A stretch of DNA of 64,000 nucleotides from Lacustribacter sp964460315. GTDB taxonomy: Bacteria; Pseudomonadota; Gammaproteobacteria; Burkholderiales; Burkholderiaceae_A. Where the stretch lies: assembly GCA_964460315.1 (NCBI GenBank), contig CAYWPQ010000001.1, positions 62,001 to 126,000 on the forward strand. Direction: 5' to 3'. The position numbers were made by a program, and so were the translations under genes. This document shows positions 1 to 7,283 of the stretch, in pieces; position 1 is the first letter of the stretch; every line of letters starts with the position of its first letter. A model generated the notes under the pieces. It saw only the letters and a program-made list of their open reading frames with translations, ran no database searches and was not told where the DNA came from.

Positions 1-1
1 G

Positions 2-601
2 GCCATGCTGGGTCTCGTGGCGTGGATCAGTATCGAAGCCGTTCAGCGGTTTGGAAGCCCACGGAACATCCTGGGCGAAACGGTCATGATCGTGGCGGCC
101 CTTGGTCTTGTGGTGAACCTCATGGTGGCCTGGGTTCTGTCACGGGACCAGCGAAGCATCAATACTCGGGCTGCTCTTGTGCATGTCATGGGAGACCTAC
201 TGGGGTCCGTTGCAGCACTTGGCTCGGGCGCCGTGATATGGCTCACTGGCTGGACGCCGATTGACCCTATCCTCTCACTCCTGGTCTGCGGCCTCATTCT
301 CCGATCCACATGGTCCTTGCTGCGAAGCTCCTACCGAATTCTGATGGAACAGGTACCGGACTCCGTTGACTTCAAAAAGGTCGCCGCCATGCTCGAAGAC
401 CATCCCAATGTGTCGGAGGTGCACAACCTGCACATCTGGGAAACGAGCCCTGAGCACATCCATCTCACAGCGCATCTGGTGATTCAAGAAATGGCCCTTT
501 GGCCGGAAACCCTAAGGGAAATTCAGGCCAAGCTTCGTACGCTTCATGGAATCGATCACGCCACGATTCAGCCTGAATTCGACCGCGATCAAAAACCTTG
601 A
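2..601 (+). CDS. Cation diffusion facilitator family transporter (3' part)
   Basis: The gene begins before the window; about 199 codons are visible, with no true start. CDF proteins export divalent metals such as Zn, Co or Cd across the inner membrane in exchange for protons. The visible part holds hydrophobic segments with the HVMGD motif near residue 60, which matches the HxxxD metal site in TM5 of the family, and a segment around TPIDPILSLLVCGLIL that fits TM6. The soluble C-terminal metal-binding domain follows, with HNLHIW and a terminal HATIQPE typical of CDF tails. The stop overlaps the end of the convergent MarR-type gene by 13 bp. Metal specificity cannot be told. Confidence 0.88.
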   Translation, partial: AMLGLVAWISIEAVQRFGSPRNILGETVMIVAALGLVVNLMVAWVLSRDQRSINTRAALVHVMGDLLGSVAALGSGAVIWLTGWTPIDPILSLLVCGLILRSTWSLLRSSYRILMEQVPDSVDFKKVAAMLEDHPNVSEVHNLHIWETSPEHIHLTAHLVIQEMALWPETLREIQAKLRTLHGIDHATIQPEFDRDQKP

Positions 602-981
602 CGTCGAAGACCCGCTCTCAGCTCTTTGGAAAGCTGCGCAAAAAGGGTGTGTGCCTGATCCGTGGGTCGCACAATTCTGCGCCGTTGGTCGTTGGGGTCA
701 ACGGTCAGTGAAATGAAGCCCTCCCGCTCCAGCACCGCCAGGCTTTTGTAGATGGTGGCGGGCGACGCAACTTCGGAGGTCATCACGATGGTTTGGATAA
801 AGAGGTCATCTGCCCCGGAGCGAACATAGATCCACTCCAACAGGCGCTGGCTTAACGCGTCCACTTTCCCGTAACCCACCTGCTTTTCCGCTTCGGCAAG
901 GATGGCCATGACGTCTGTCCACGTGTTGCCAGTCAGGCTGTGGTTCGCGCGTCCGCCGCGCGTCTTTGAATTAGCTGTCAT
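589..981 (-). CDS. MarR-type winged-helix transcriptional regulator
   Basis: This 130-residue protein has a winged-helix core: residues about 67-90 hold a helix-turn-helix with SEVASPATIYKSLAVLEREG, followed by a wing with DPNDQRRRIVRPTD, the basic wing pattern of MarR proteins. It is shorter than most MarR proteins (about 140-160) and has little C-terminal dimerisation helix, so it may belong to a related small wHTH family. It is convergent with the CDF gene, overlapping by 13 bp. A palindrome lies 16 bp upstream of its ATG, suggesting autoregulation. The ligand is unknown. Confidence 0.72.
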   Translation of the reverse strand: MTANSKTRGGRANHSLTGNTWTDVMAILAEAEKQVGYGKVDALSQRLLEWIYVRSGADDLFIQTIVMTSEVASPATIYKSLAVLEREGFISLTVDPNDQRRRIVRPTDQAHTLFAQLSKELRAGLRRQGF

Positions 982-997
982 GACCTAAATTATGGCA

Positions 998-1017
998 ATG
1001 TCATGAATCATTGACAT
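998..1017. promoter_or_regulatory. Inverted repeat, candidate operator of the MarR-type gene
   Basis: ATGTCA and TGACAT form a perfect 6-bp inverted repeat around an 8-bp spacer, giving 20 bp of dyad symmetry starting 17 bp from the MarR-type start codon. Size and place fit a MarR-family operator overlapping the promoter. The site also lies upstream of the divergent IclR gene, so it could act on both. No binding evidence exists beyond the symmetry. Confidence 0.45.
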
Positions 1018-1191
1018 AACGCAATGACTTTTTTGATTGACTTTTTTGTCTCGAAAATCGATACTAATTCGAACCCTGATGAGCAGCCAAAAACCCCTGC
1101 CATCAGGACAATAGAGACTCATGGCTCCGAATGGCTGTCACCAGAATGTCCGTTTTTCGATAATTTAACGCTCAGAAATCGACCCAAAACG

Positions 1192-1929
1192 ATGGCCACC
1201 ACCCCCACCGAACGGCTGTTCGCTGTGATGCGTCTTACCGCCGAGCGCGGAGCCATTTCTGCCGTCGATGCGGTTCGCATTCTTGGACTTCCCCGTCCAA
1301 CCGCCTATCGAATCATTGAAAACCTTGAGGCCCTTGGTTTCCTGCAACGACTTCCCTCAAAGGGGGAATACACCATCACCCAAAAGCTTGCCTCGCTTGG
1401 CGCGACCTTTCTCAAGTCGTCGGCCTATGCCATGCCCATTCAAACGCTCCTCTTTGGGCTTTCGGAGGAAATCCAGTCGTGCGCCAACATCGCAGTCCTG
1501 CGCGGCGGACGCGTCGAATTCATCCATGTTTCAGAGCATGCCAACGCGCTCCTAAGATTTGAGCCAGGCATCAAAGGGCCGTTGCACTGCAGCGCTGCAG
1601 GACAAGTCTTTCTGGCCTCGCTTCCTGACAAGAAATTGCTCGAATTTCTTGAAACAGGGCCCTGGGAACGTTACACCGCCAACACCATCACCGAGCCGAA
1701 ACTTCTCGAGCGACGCGTTAAAACCGTTCGTCATGAAGGCTATGCTGTTACCCATACGGAATGGACGGCAGGCGTCACGGCGGCGGCGCTGCCGATTCGA
1801 AACCCAAAGGGTAATGTGGTGGCCACGCTCGGAATCCATTTTTCAGAAAACGAAAAAACGGTTGGCGAGGTCGAGGCACTATTGCCTAAGATGCACTACT
1901 ACGCCGCTCGAATTAGCAAACACTTTTAG
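1192..1929 (+). CDS. IclR-family transcriptional regulator
   Basis: The protein has an N-terminal winged-helix domain (about residues 1-65, with SAVDAVRILGLPRPTAYRII) and a C-terminal IclR effector-binding domain (GPLHCSAAGQVFLA is the family signature region, then HTEWTAGVTAAALPI). I start it at 1192, giving 245 residues, the usual family length. An in-frame ATG at 1024 would add 56 residues of unrelated-looking sequence and is less likely. IclR proteins sense small organic acids and control catabolic genes. Its position before the hydroxyacid dehydrogenase, lyase, TRAP and acyl-CoA dehydrogenase genes makes those the likely targets. The methyltransferase ATG follows its stop by 8 bp, so the two are probably co-transcribed. 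Confidence 0.9.
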   Translation: MATTPTERLFAVMRLTAERGAISAVDAVRILGLPRPTAYRIIENLEALGFLQRLPSKGEYTITQKLASLGATFLKSSAYAMPIQTLLFGLSEEIQSCANIAVLRGGRVEFIHVSEHANALLRFEPGIKGPLHCSAAGQVFLASLPDKKLLEFLETGPWERYTANTITEPKLLERRVKTVRHEGYAVTHTEWTAGVTAAALPIRNPKGNVVATLGIHFSENEKTVGEVEALLPKMHYYAARISKHF

Positions 1930-1937
1930 TCAGAACC

Positions 1938-2993
1938 ATGACATCGACCCATCCAACCCAGCAACGCCAAGCCGTGCTCAAAAAGCTTGAGCGGCGAATT
2001 CGATGTGACGGCCAGTTCACTCTGCCCGCGGTTCCCGCTTTGCTCGACGATTACACCGAGCGATGTGCTCAACTCTTCGGCGCACTCGGAAGGCATCTGA
2101 GCCCCGAAGAACGAGCAGAACTGAAAACCATCCTCGGTCGCCAGCTTCAAGAAGCCTTTTCAAGATCACAACGGTCCAGCATCACCCTGTCGTACAAGGC
2201 CAACACCGGCGGCGGCCTTGACTATCAGGTCACCGCTCAGTTCGCAACCATTGAACAGACCTACGAGGGATGGGTCGCCACACGAGAGCCGCCTTACTTT
2301 GGGCTTGAACCCGACGCCAAAGCCATCGCGATGGCAAAGGACCTCCATGCGACCCAACCCCAAAGCAAGATTCTTGATATTGGTGCGGGCACAGGTCGGA
2401 ACAGCCTTCCCTTGGCTCGCATGGGCCACCCGGTCGACGCCATCGAGATCACCCCGAAATTTGTCGAGATGCTGCGCACGAGCGCCGAAAGTGAACGTCT
2501 CAATGTTCGGGTGATCGGCAAAGATGTGTTTCAATCACGACAAGACCTGAGCAACGACTACGGGATGATTCTTGTTTCAGAGGTGGTGTCCGATTTCCGA
2601 ACAACAGACCAGGTGCGTCAGCTTTTTGAACTCGCAACAGACCACCTTGCACACGACGGCCTTCTGGTCATCAACGCGTTTATCGCCAACGATCACTACA
2701 TGGAAGACACCGCCGCCCGGGAGTTTGCGCAACAGGCATTCTCGTTCTACCTAACCCCCGAGGAGTTGAACCAGGCATTCCGTGGCTTGCCGCTGAGCTT
2801 CATTTCGAGCGAGACGCTGCTTGACTATGAGCAGGCTCAGCATGACAGCAAGAATTGGCCGCCTAAACCATGGTTCCCCGACTGGGCGGCGGGACGAGAT
2901 GTCTTTGCAGTGCCCCCTGGAAACAGCCCCATCGGTCTACGATGGCTGGTGTTTAGAAAGGACCGCAACCAGGCTGGCTGGCGGAAGCGGTGA
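1938..2993 (+). CDS. Class I SAM-dependent methyltransferase
   Basis: The protein has 351 residues. An N-terminal region of about 130 residues, mostly helical, has no recognised match. A Rossmann methyltransferase domain follows, with motif I ILDIGAGTGRNSLPLA near residue 137 and an acidic end of strand 2 (AIEIT). The fold resembles TehB and UbiE-like small-molecule methyltransferases; the substrate is unknown. It follows the IclR gene by 8 bp. The last five codons and the TGA lie inside the 3' end of the antisense tRNA-Ser gene, so the C-terminus GWRKR is encoded by tRNA sequence. This may be a natural overlap or a tail added when the original stop was lost. Confidence 0.82.
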   Translation: MTSTHPTQQRQAVLKKLERRIRCDGQFTLPAVPALLDDYTERCAQLFGALGRHLSPEERAELKTILGRQLQEAFSRSQRSSITLSYKANTGGGLDYQVTAQFATIEQTYEGWVATREPPYFGLEPDAKAIAMAKDLHATQPQSKILDIGAGTGRNSLPLARMGHPVDAIEITPKFVEMLRTSAESERLNVRVIGKDVFQSRQDLSNDYGMILVSEVVSDFRTTDQVRQLFELATDHLAHDGLLVINAFIANDHYMEDTAAREFAQQAFSFYLTPEELNQAFRGLPLSFISSETLLDYEQAQHDSKNWPPKPWFPDWAAGRDVFAVPPGNSPIGLRWLVFRKDRNQAGWRKR

Positions 2994-3068
2994 GATTCGA
3001 ACTCACGGAGGGGTTGCCCCCTCGCCGGTTTTCAAGACCGGTGCATTCAACCGCTCTGCCACGCTTCC
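2979..3068 (-). tRNA. tRNA-Ser (anticodon TGA)
   Basis: On the minus strand the gene begins GGAAGCG and ends CGCTTCC plus discriminator G and an encoded CCA, which pair as the acceptor stem. The anticodon loop reads CTTGAAA, giving TGA. A long variable arm (GAGGGGG with CCCCTC) and a T-loop GTTCGAATC are present. Length is 90 nt with CCA, as expected for a class II tRNA-Ser. Confidence 0.96.
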
Positions 3069-3078
3069 ATTGCTCAAT

Positions 3079-3087
3079 ATTTTATCA
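3079..3087 (-). promoter_or_regulatory. Extended -10 element of tRNA-Ser
   Basis: The minus strand reads TGATAAAAT, a TGn-TAAAAT extended -10, ending 11 bp before the tRNA 5' end. No good -35 hexamer is visible at 16-18 bp. Its place just upstream of the tRNA supports the call; it remains a motif match only. Confidence 0.4.
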
Positions 3088-3175
3088 GGGTATTGCCTCG
3101 GTCTTTCTCTGCCCGCGGGGCGAGAGATCTTGATATCGTCATCGCCTGTTCAACCCACCAGCCAGGCGTTTCGGC

Positions 3176-4090
3176 ATGAATTCCATCCTTCAGACCGCCC
3201 AGTGGCCTGCTGCCATGCAGGCCGAAATTGATTCGCGTCTCACCACGCTCAAAGAACCTTCCCCAGAGGTCACGGGTATCCTGACCCGAAGCAATGCCAG
3301 GCTTGAGCCCGAATTAATTCGCTCACTCCCTCAGCTAAAAGTCATTGCTACCTGCGGGGTTGGCTACGACGGCATTCCTCTGGACCTTTGTCGCTCCCGC
3401 GGTATCGCCGTCAGCAACACCCCTGGTGTTCTCAATGATGCGGTCTGCGAACTGGCTATTGGTCTTTTGCTCTCGCTGCTGCGAAGGCTTCCATACGCTC
3501 ATCATTTTGCAAAAGAAGGCCGCTGGGCGAAGGCCGCATTTCCATTGACCCGTTCGCTTTCGGGCAAACGAATTGGCATTGTGGGAATGGGCCGCATTGG
3601 CCAAGACCTGGCCATGCGCCTGCTTCCATTCAAGGTTGATATCGCCTACACCGGCCCCAGCCGAAAAGACCTTCCCTACCCCTTTGAGCCATCGGTCATC
3701 GACCTGGCTCGCAAGGTGGATATTCTTATCCTGACATGCCCCGGAGGCCGCGATACCGATGGCCTGGTGAATGCGTCGGTGCTGGAGGCACTGGGGCCAA
3801 CCGGCTACCTTGTGAATATGGCGCGGGGCAGTGTAGTGAACGAACCGGATCTGATTCGCGCACTTCAGACCAACAGCATTGCGGGTGCCGCCCTGGATGT
3901 GTTCGCCGATGAGCCCAACATCCCTGAGGCACTGCGCCATGCTGAGAACGTGGTGCTCTCACCCCATGTGGGAAGTGCTACCGAAGAAACCCGAATCGCC
4001 ATGACACGGCTTGCGGTTGATAATCTGCTTTCGTTTTATTCATCGGGCCGGTTGCTCACACCCGTGCTTGAAAACACCCGCGTCCCTTAA
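3176..4090 (+). CDS. D-isomer-specific 2-hydroxyacid dehydrogenase
   Basis: This 304-residue cytoplasmic NAD(P)-dependent enzyme interconverts 2-keto acids and D-2-hydroxy acids. The Rossmann fingerprint GIVGMGRIGQ is near residue 135. The catalytic Arg lies in ARGSVVNE, the Glu in the DEPNIPE segment, and the His in LSPHVGSATEETR, so the triad is complete. The family includes glyoxylate/hydroxypyruvate reductases, and the length fits them, but the substrate is not fixed by sequence. It lies 5' of the DapA-family gene (76 bp apart, same strand), suggesting that lyase and dehydrogenase act on linked 2-keto acids. Confidence 0.88.
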   Translation: MNSILQTAQWPAAMQAEIDSRLTTLKEPSPEVTGILTRSNARLEPELIRSLPQLKVIATCGVGYDGIPLDLCRSRGIAVSNTPGVLNDAVCELAIGLLLSLLRRLPYAHHFAKEGRWAKAAFPLTRSLSGKRIGIVGMGRIGQDLAMRLLPFKVDIAYTGPSRKDLPYPFEPSVIDLARKVDILILTCPGGRDTDGLVNASVLEALGPTGYLVNMARGSVVNEPDLIRALQTNSIAGAALDVFADEPNIPEALRHAENVVLSPHVGSATEETRIAMTRLAVDNLLSFYSSGRLLTPVLENTRVP

Positions 4091-4166
4091 CGCTTGTTCA
4101 TTGCTTAGAATCGCTCACTGACTGATTTTTCTTCGCCGTTTTTGACTCCTTTTTGAACGGATCACC

Positions 4167-5087
4167 ATGACTCTTCACGCCTCCACCCTTCCCGCCGTGT
4201 TGTCGCCTGCCATCACGCCTTTTCATCCCGACGGAAGCCCCGACAAGGCCAAGCTCGCCAGACATTGCCAGTGGCTACAGGTCAATCATGTGGGAATGGC
4301 GGTCTTTGGAACCAACTCCGAGGCCAACTCCATGTCAGTTAATGAAAGGCTGGATGTTCTCGATTACCTGGTCGGCGCGGGATTATCACCAGGGCAGATG
4401 ATGCCTGGCACGGGCGCCTGCGCAGTGACGGATGCCATCACCCTGACGCGGGCTGCGGTCAATGCAGGCTGTGCCGGAACCTTGATGCTTCCCCCTTTCT
4501 ATTACAAAGATGTCTCTGACGACGGCCTCTTCGCTTATTTCGCCCAGATCATCGACGCCGTGGGAAGCGACAAGCTGCAGATCTACGTCTACAACATCCC
4601 CCCGATCACCAAGGTTGGTTTTTCGCTGGCGCTGCTTGAGCGTCTGATCAAAACCTACCCGAAGACCATCGTCGGTATCAAAGACAGCTCCGGTGACTGG
4701 TCCTACACAGAGTCAGTGCTGAAGTCATTTGCACCGAACGGTTTTCGCGTCTATGCCGGCAGCGAATCGTTTCTGCTTCGCACGATGCGTGCAGGCGGTG
4801 CTGGATGCATCTCGGCCACCACCAATGTGAACCCACGCGCCATTGCCGAGCTTGCCGAAAATTGGCAGGCGGATGACGCGGAAGCTCAGCAGGCCGCGCT
4901 CGACAAGATTCGAACCATCTTCCAGTCACGCCCGATGATTCCTGCCATGAAGGCGGCCATGGCCCATTACTCAGGCGATCCACAGTGGGCCGAACTGCGC
5001 CCGCCCCTGGTGAAACTCACCGCCGCCCAACATGCGGATCTGCTTCAGGCGCTGACGAGCGAAAACTTTCAGATGCCCGGTGTCTGA
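4167..5087 (+). CDS. DapA-family class I lyase or aldolase, not a true DapA
   Basis: This 306-residue TIM barrel belongs to the dihydrodipicolinate synthase/N-acetylneuraminate lyase family. The Schiff-base Lys is in VGIKDSSGDW and the catalytic Tyr in YVYNIPPIT. The canonical DapA TTGES segment is replaced by TNSEA, and the Arg that follows YNVP in DapA is lost (YNIPPIT), so lysine biosynthesis is unlikely. Such paralogues usually cleave or form pyruvate-linked sugar acids or hydroxy-keto acids. Its neighbours, a 2-hydroxyacid dehydrogenase and a TRAP transporter, fit a catabolic role. Its 3' end overlaps the convergent dehydrogenase by 19 bp. Confidence 0.85.
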   Translation: MTLHASTLPAVLSPAITPFHPDGSPDKAKLARHCQWLQVNHVGMAVFGTNSEANSMSVNERLDVLDYLVGAGLSPGQMMPGTGACAVTDAITLTRAAVNAGCAGTLMLPPFYYKDVSDDGLFAYFAQIIDAVGSDKLQIYVYNIPPITKVGFSLALLERLIKTYPKTIVGIKDSSGDWSYTESVLKSFAPNGFRVYAGSESFLLRTMRAGGAGCISATTNVNPRAIAELAENWQADDAEAQQAALDKIRTIFQSRPMIPAMKAAMAHYSGDPQWAELRPPLVKLTAAQHADLLQALTSENFQMPGV

Positions 5088-6001
5088 GCCTTAATTTCCT
5101 CGGCAAGCAATCGACTTGCCGAGGTCAACAGGTCCTCATAACGCTTCCGTTCCGCCGCCATTCCTTCGGGGGTCCAATCGTAAAAGCCCCGACCGGCCTT
5201 CATTCCCGTCGCGCCCTCCGCAACCCGGGTCTTCAAGATCTCACTGGGCTCAGCGTCATTGCACAAATCTGGATAGATTGAGGCACCGGCCGCAAGATGA
5301 ATGTCCAGACCCGCATGGTCGCGCTGTAAACAAGGGCCTGCGGCGAGATAACGAAACCCGAACCCAAACCTCACGGCGGCATCGATGTCCTCGGGCGTGG
5401 CGATTCCCCGGTCAATGAGTTTGAGCGCCTCACGCGACACAGCATGCTGCAAACGATTCACCAAAAACCCCGGAAGGTCTTGCTTCACCCGAATGGGCAC
5501 CTTGCCAACGCTCGACATCATGGTGGCCACTTGATCGGCCACCTTGGGGTCAGTGTGAACGGAGCAGACCACCTCCACGCCCGGCACAAGATGAGCTGGC
5601 ATAAAGTAATGAGTTCCAAGCATCCGATGTTGGCTTTTAAGTCCCTGGCCAATGGCACTAATGGGAAGTGCAGAAGAGTTGCTGCACAAAGGAATGTCAG
5701 GCCGCGCCCGTGATTCCAGATCACGAAACAAAGACTGCTTCAGTTCAAGCTTTTCGGGAATCGCTTCAATGACAAGGTCGACCGAAGGCCAATCGACTTC
5801 CGAGAGAGTATTTACCCAACTCATGGGTTGTTGGGCTGTCGCTTCCATACGAGCAAGCGCCAACTGGAATCGCTCAGGAATACTCGCCGAACGTTCATCG
5901 AGTGGATTGACAATCACGGTCGCCCAGTTGTGGGCGGCAAACGAAGCCGCAATATCCACACCCATGGTTCCACCGCCCACGACGCACAAAGTTTGGAACA
6001 T
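5069..6001 (-). CDS. 3-hydroxyacyl-CoA dehydrogenase-like NAD-binding protein
   Basis: This 310-residue protein has the N-terminal NAD fold (VVGGGTMGVDIAASF, residues about 7-21) and the C-terminal helical domain of the 3-hydroxyacyl-CoA dehydrogenase superfamily. NSSALPIS and GTHYFMPAHLVPGVEVV hold the conserved Ser/Asn and the His-Glu pair. Stand-alone proteins of this size include beta-oxidation enzymes as well as L-gulonate and L-carnitine dehydrogenases, so the substrate may be a hydroxy acid or its CoA ester. It is transcribed away from the TRAP genes and ends in a 19-bp overlap with the lyase gene. The C-terminal codons contain a 10-bp inverted repeat that may terminate the opposite transcript. 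Confidence 0.82.
   Translation of the reverse strand: MFQTLCVVGGGTMGVDIAASFAAHNWATVIVNPLDERSASIPERFQLALARMEATAQQPMSWVNTLSEVDWPSVDLVIEAIPEKLELKQSLFRDLESRARPDIPLCSNSSALPISAIGQGLKSQHRMLGTHYFMPAHLVPGVEVVCSVHTDPKVADQVATMMSSVGKVPIRVKQDLPGFLVNRLQHAVSREALKLIDRGIATPEDIDAAVRFGFGFRYLAAGPCLQRDHAGLDIHLAAGASIYPDLCNDAEPSEILKTRVAEGATGMKAGRGFYDWTPEGMAAERKRYEDLLTSASRLLAEEIKAQTPGI
5098..5124 (+). terminator. Hairpin after the DapA-family gene, inside the convergent gene
   Basis: CCTCGGCAAG and CTTGCCGAGG form a perfect 10-bp stem with a 7-nt loop, 11 nt after the stop at 5087. It lies in the coding sequence of the convergent dehydrogenase. No T-tract follows, so termination is inferred from strength and place only. 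Confidence 0.5.
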
Positions 6002-6022
6002 TTCAGAGGCCCTTCATGAGAA

Positions 6023-6039
6023 AACCTTATCTTAAGGTT
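6023..6039. promoter_or_regulatory. Inverted repeat upstream of the dehydrogenase gene
   Basis: AACCTT and AAGGTT flank a 5-bp spacer, 22 bp upstream of the dehydrogenase start, in the divergent intergenic region 6002-6209. The symmetry can extend by GAG/CTC with a 2-nt bulge. It may be an operator for the IclR or another regulator. Confidence 0.3.
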
Positions 6040-6102
6040 CTCCTCCCGAATCGCTGCTCAACCCCGATGGGACAAGCCGTTCAAAGCCCCATGGATTTGG
6101 GC

Positions 6103-6126
6103 AAAACTAGTACTTATCCTAGGTTT
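6103..6126. promoter_or_regulatory. Inverted repeat upstream of the TRAP genes
   Basis: AAAACTAG and CTAGGTTT form an 8-bp dyad with one mismatch around an 8-bp spacer, about 84 bp before the TAXI protein ATG. The place fits a regulator site for the TRAP operon. The arms differ from those of the repeat at 6023, so a shared regulator is not supported. Confidence 0.3.
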
Positions 6127-6209
6127 CGAGCCCCTTCCAGCCCTTGAAAAGCAGGAGGCTTCCTGACACCCTTAGCCTTTCAATTCAAATGCTCGTAAGG
6201 AGACCTTTC

Positions 6210-7157
6210 ATGCGCTTTTCTAAGTTTCTGACCGCGATCGCACTGGCCACCGCCGGTACCGCTTTCGCTCAAAACATCTCGATTGCAACGGGTGGAACCG
6301 GTGGCGTCTACTACCCCATGGGTGGTGGACTGGCTGCCGTTCTCTCCAAGCACGTTGCAGGCATGCAGGCCACTGCGGAGGTCACCGGCGGGTCCGTGGA
6401 CAACCTCAATCTGATCGCCAGCGGCAAGCCGTATGTCGGCTTCTCGATGGTGGATGCCGCACTGGATGCATCCAAAGGTGAAGGAAAGTTCGCCGGCCGG
6501 AAGGTCGACATGAAGACCCTTCTGGTGCTCTACCCCAACCGCATGCATGTGGTGTCCACCACCGCCACAGGTGTGAAGACCATGGCTGACCTGAAAGGTC
6601 GCCGTGTCTCCACTGGAAGCCCGGGTAGTGCGACCGAGGTGATGGCATTGCGCCTCATCGAAGCCTCCGGTCTGAACCCTGAAAAAGACTTAACCCGCGA
6701 GCGTCTTGGTGCCGCCGAATCCGTGAACGCGCTGAAAGACAAAAAGATCGATGCTTTCTTCTGGGTGGGCGGCCTTCCCACCGCTGCGGTGACGGACCTT
6801 GCCAGCACGCCTGGCACGACCATCCAGATGATCGATCACTCAGCCGCTGTGGCCGCGATGAACAAGAAGTACGGCAATCTCTACTACGCCGACGTCATTC
6901 CCAAGTCGGTTTATTCCGGCATGAAGGCTGACAACAAGATCGCCTCGGTCGCCAACGTTCTCCTGGTGAATGCCAACATGCCCGACGACCAGGCCTACAA
7001 GATTGTCAAGGCCGTGTTTGATCACAAGAAAGAACTGGTTGCCGTCCATAAGGAATATGAAAACGTGACCATCGCCAACCAGAAGCAGGCTTCCTCACCC
7101 ATTCCTTTCCATCCCGGTGCGGCCAAGTACATCAAGGAAAAAGGCGGCAAGCTCTAA
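6210..7157 (+). CDS. TAXI-family TRAP transporter substrate-binding protein
   Basis: This 315-residue periplasmic protein captures a carboxylate substrate for the TRAP permease that follows. The start at 6210 is chosen because AAGGAG lies 7 nt upstream and a clean signal peptide follows (MRFSKFLTAIALATAGTAFA, cleavage before QN). An ATG at 6144 would bury the signal. ISIATGGTGGVYYPMGGGLA at the mature N-terminus is the TAXI family signature. TAXI proteins carry dicarboxylates or amino acids such as glutamate and 2-oxoglutarate in known cases. Divergent from the dehydrogenase; the permease follows after a 126-bp gap with a hairpin. Confidence 0.93.
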   Translation: MRFSKFLTAIALATAGTAFAQNISIATGGTGGVYYPMGGGLAAVLSKHVAGMQATAEVTGGSVDNLNLIASGKPYVGFSMVDAALDASKGEGKFAGRKVDMKTLLVLYPNRMHVVSTTATGVKTMADLKGRRVSTGSPGSATEVMALRLIEASGLNPEKDLTRERLGAAESVNALKDKKIDAFFWVGGLPTAAVTDLASTPGTTIQMIDHSAAVAAMNKKYGNLYYADVIPKSVYSGMKADNKIASVANVLLVNANMPDDQAYKIVKAVFDHKKELVAVHKEYENVTIANQKQASSPIPFHPGAAKYIKEKGGKL

Positions 7158-7190
7158 TCGTTTTTCAGCTCATTGGTTGTAAGGCATGAG

Positions 7191-7207
7191 GGCCCGCAAC
7201 GCGGGCC
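7191..7207 (+). terminator. Intercistronic hairpin between TRAP binding protein and permease
   Basis: GGCCCGC and GCGGGCC form a 7-bp GC stem with an AAC loop, followed by TTCTGCTT. It is likely a leaky terminator or mRNA-stabilising structure that raises binding-protein expression over permease, a known arrangement in solute-binding-protein transporters. Confidence 0.55.
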
Positions 7208-7283
7208 TTCTGCTTCCAGACGTTGCGATGCAGATTGCGTGAATCACCCTCCGCATGGCTCATCCGTTCAATAAGGACATCGT

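Noticed and set aside
1024..1191. An N-terminal extension of the IclR protein
   Set aside because: The extra 56 residues do not look like an IclR N-terminus, and the shorter form has the normal family length.
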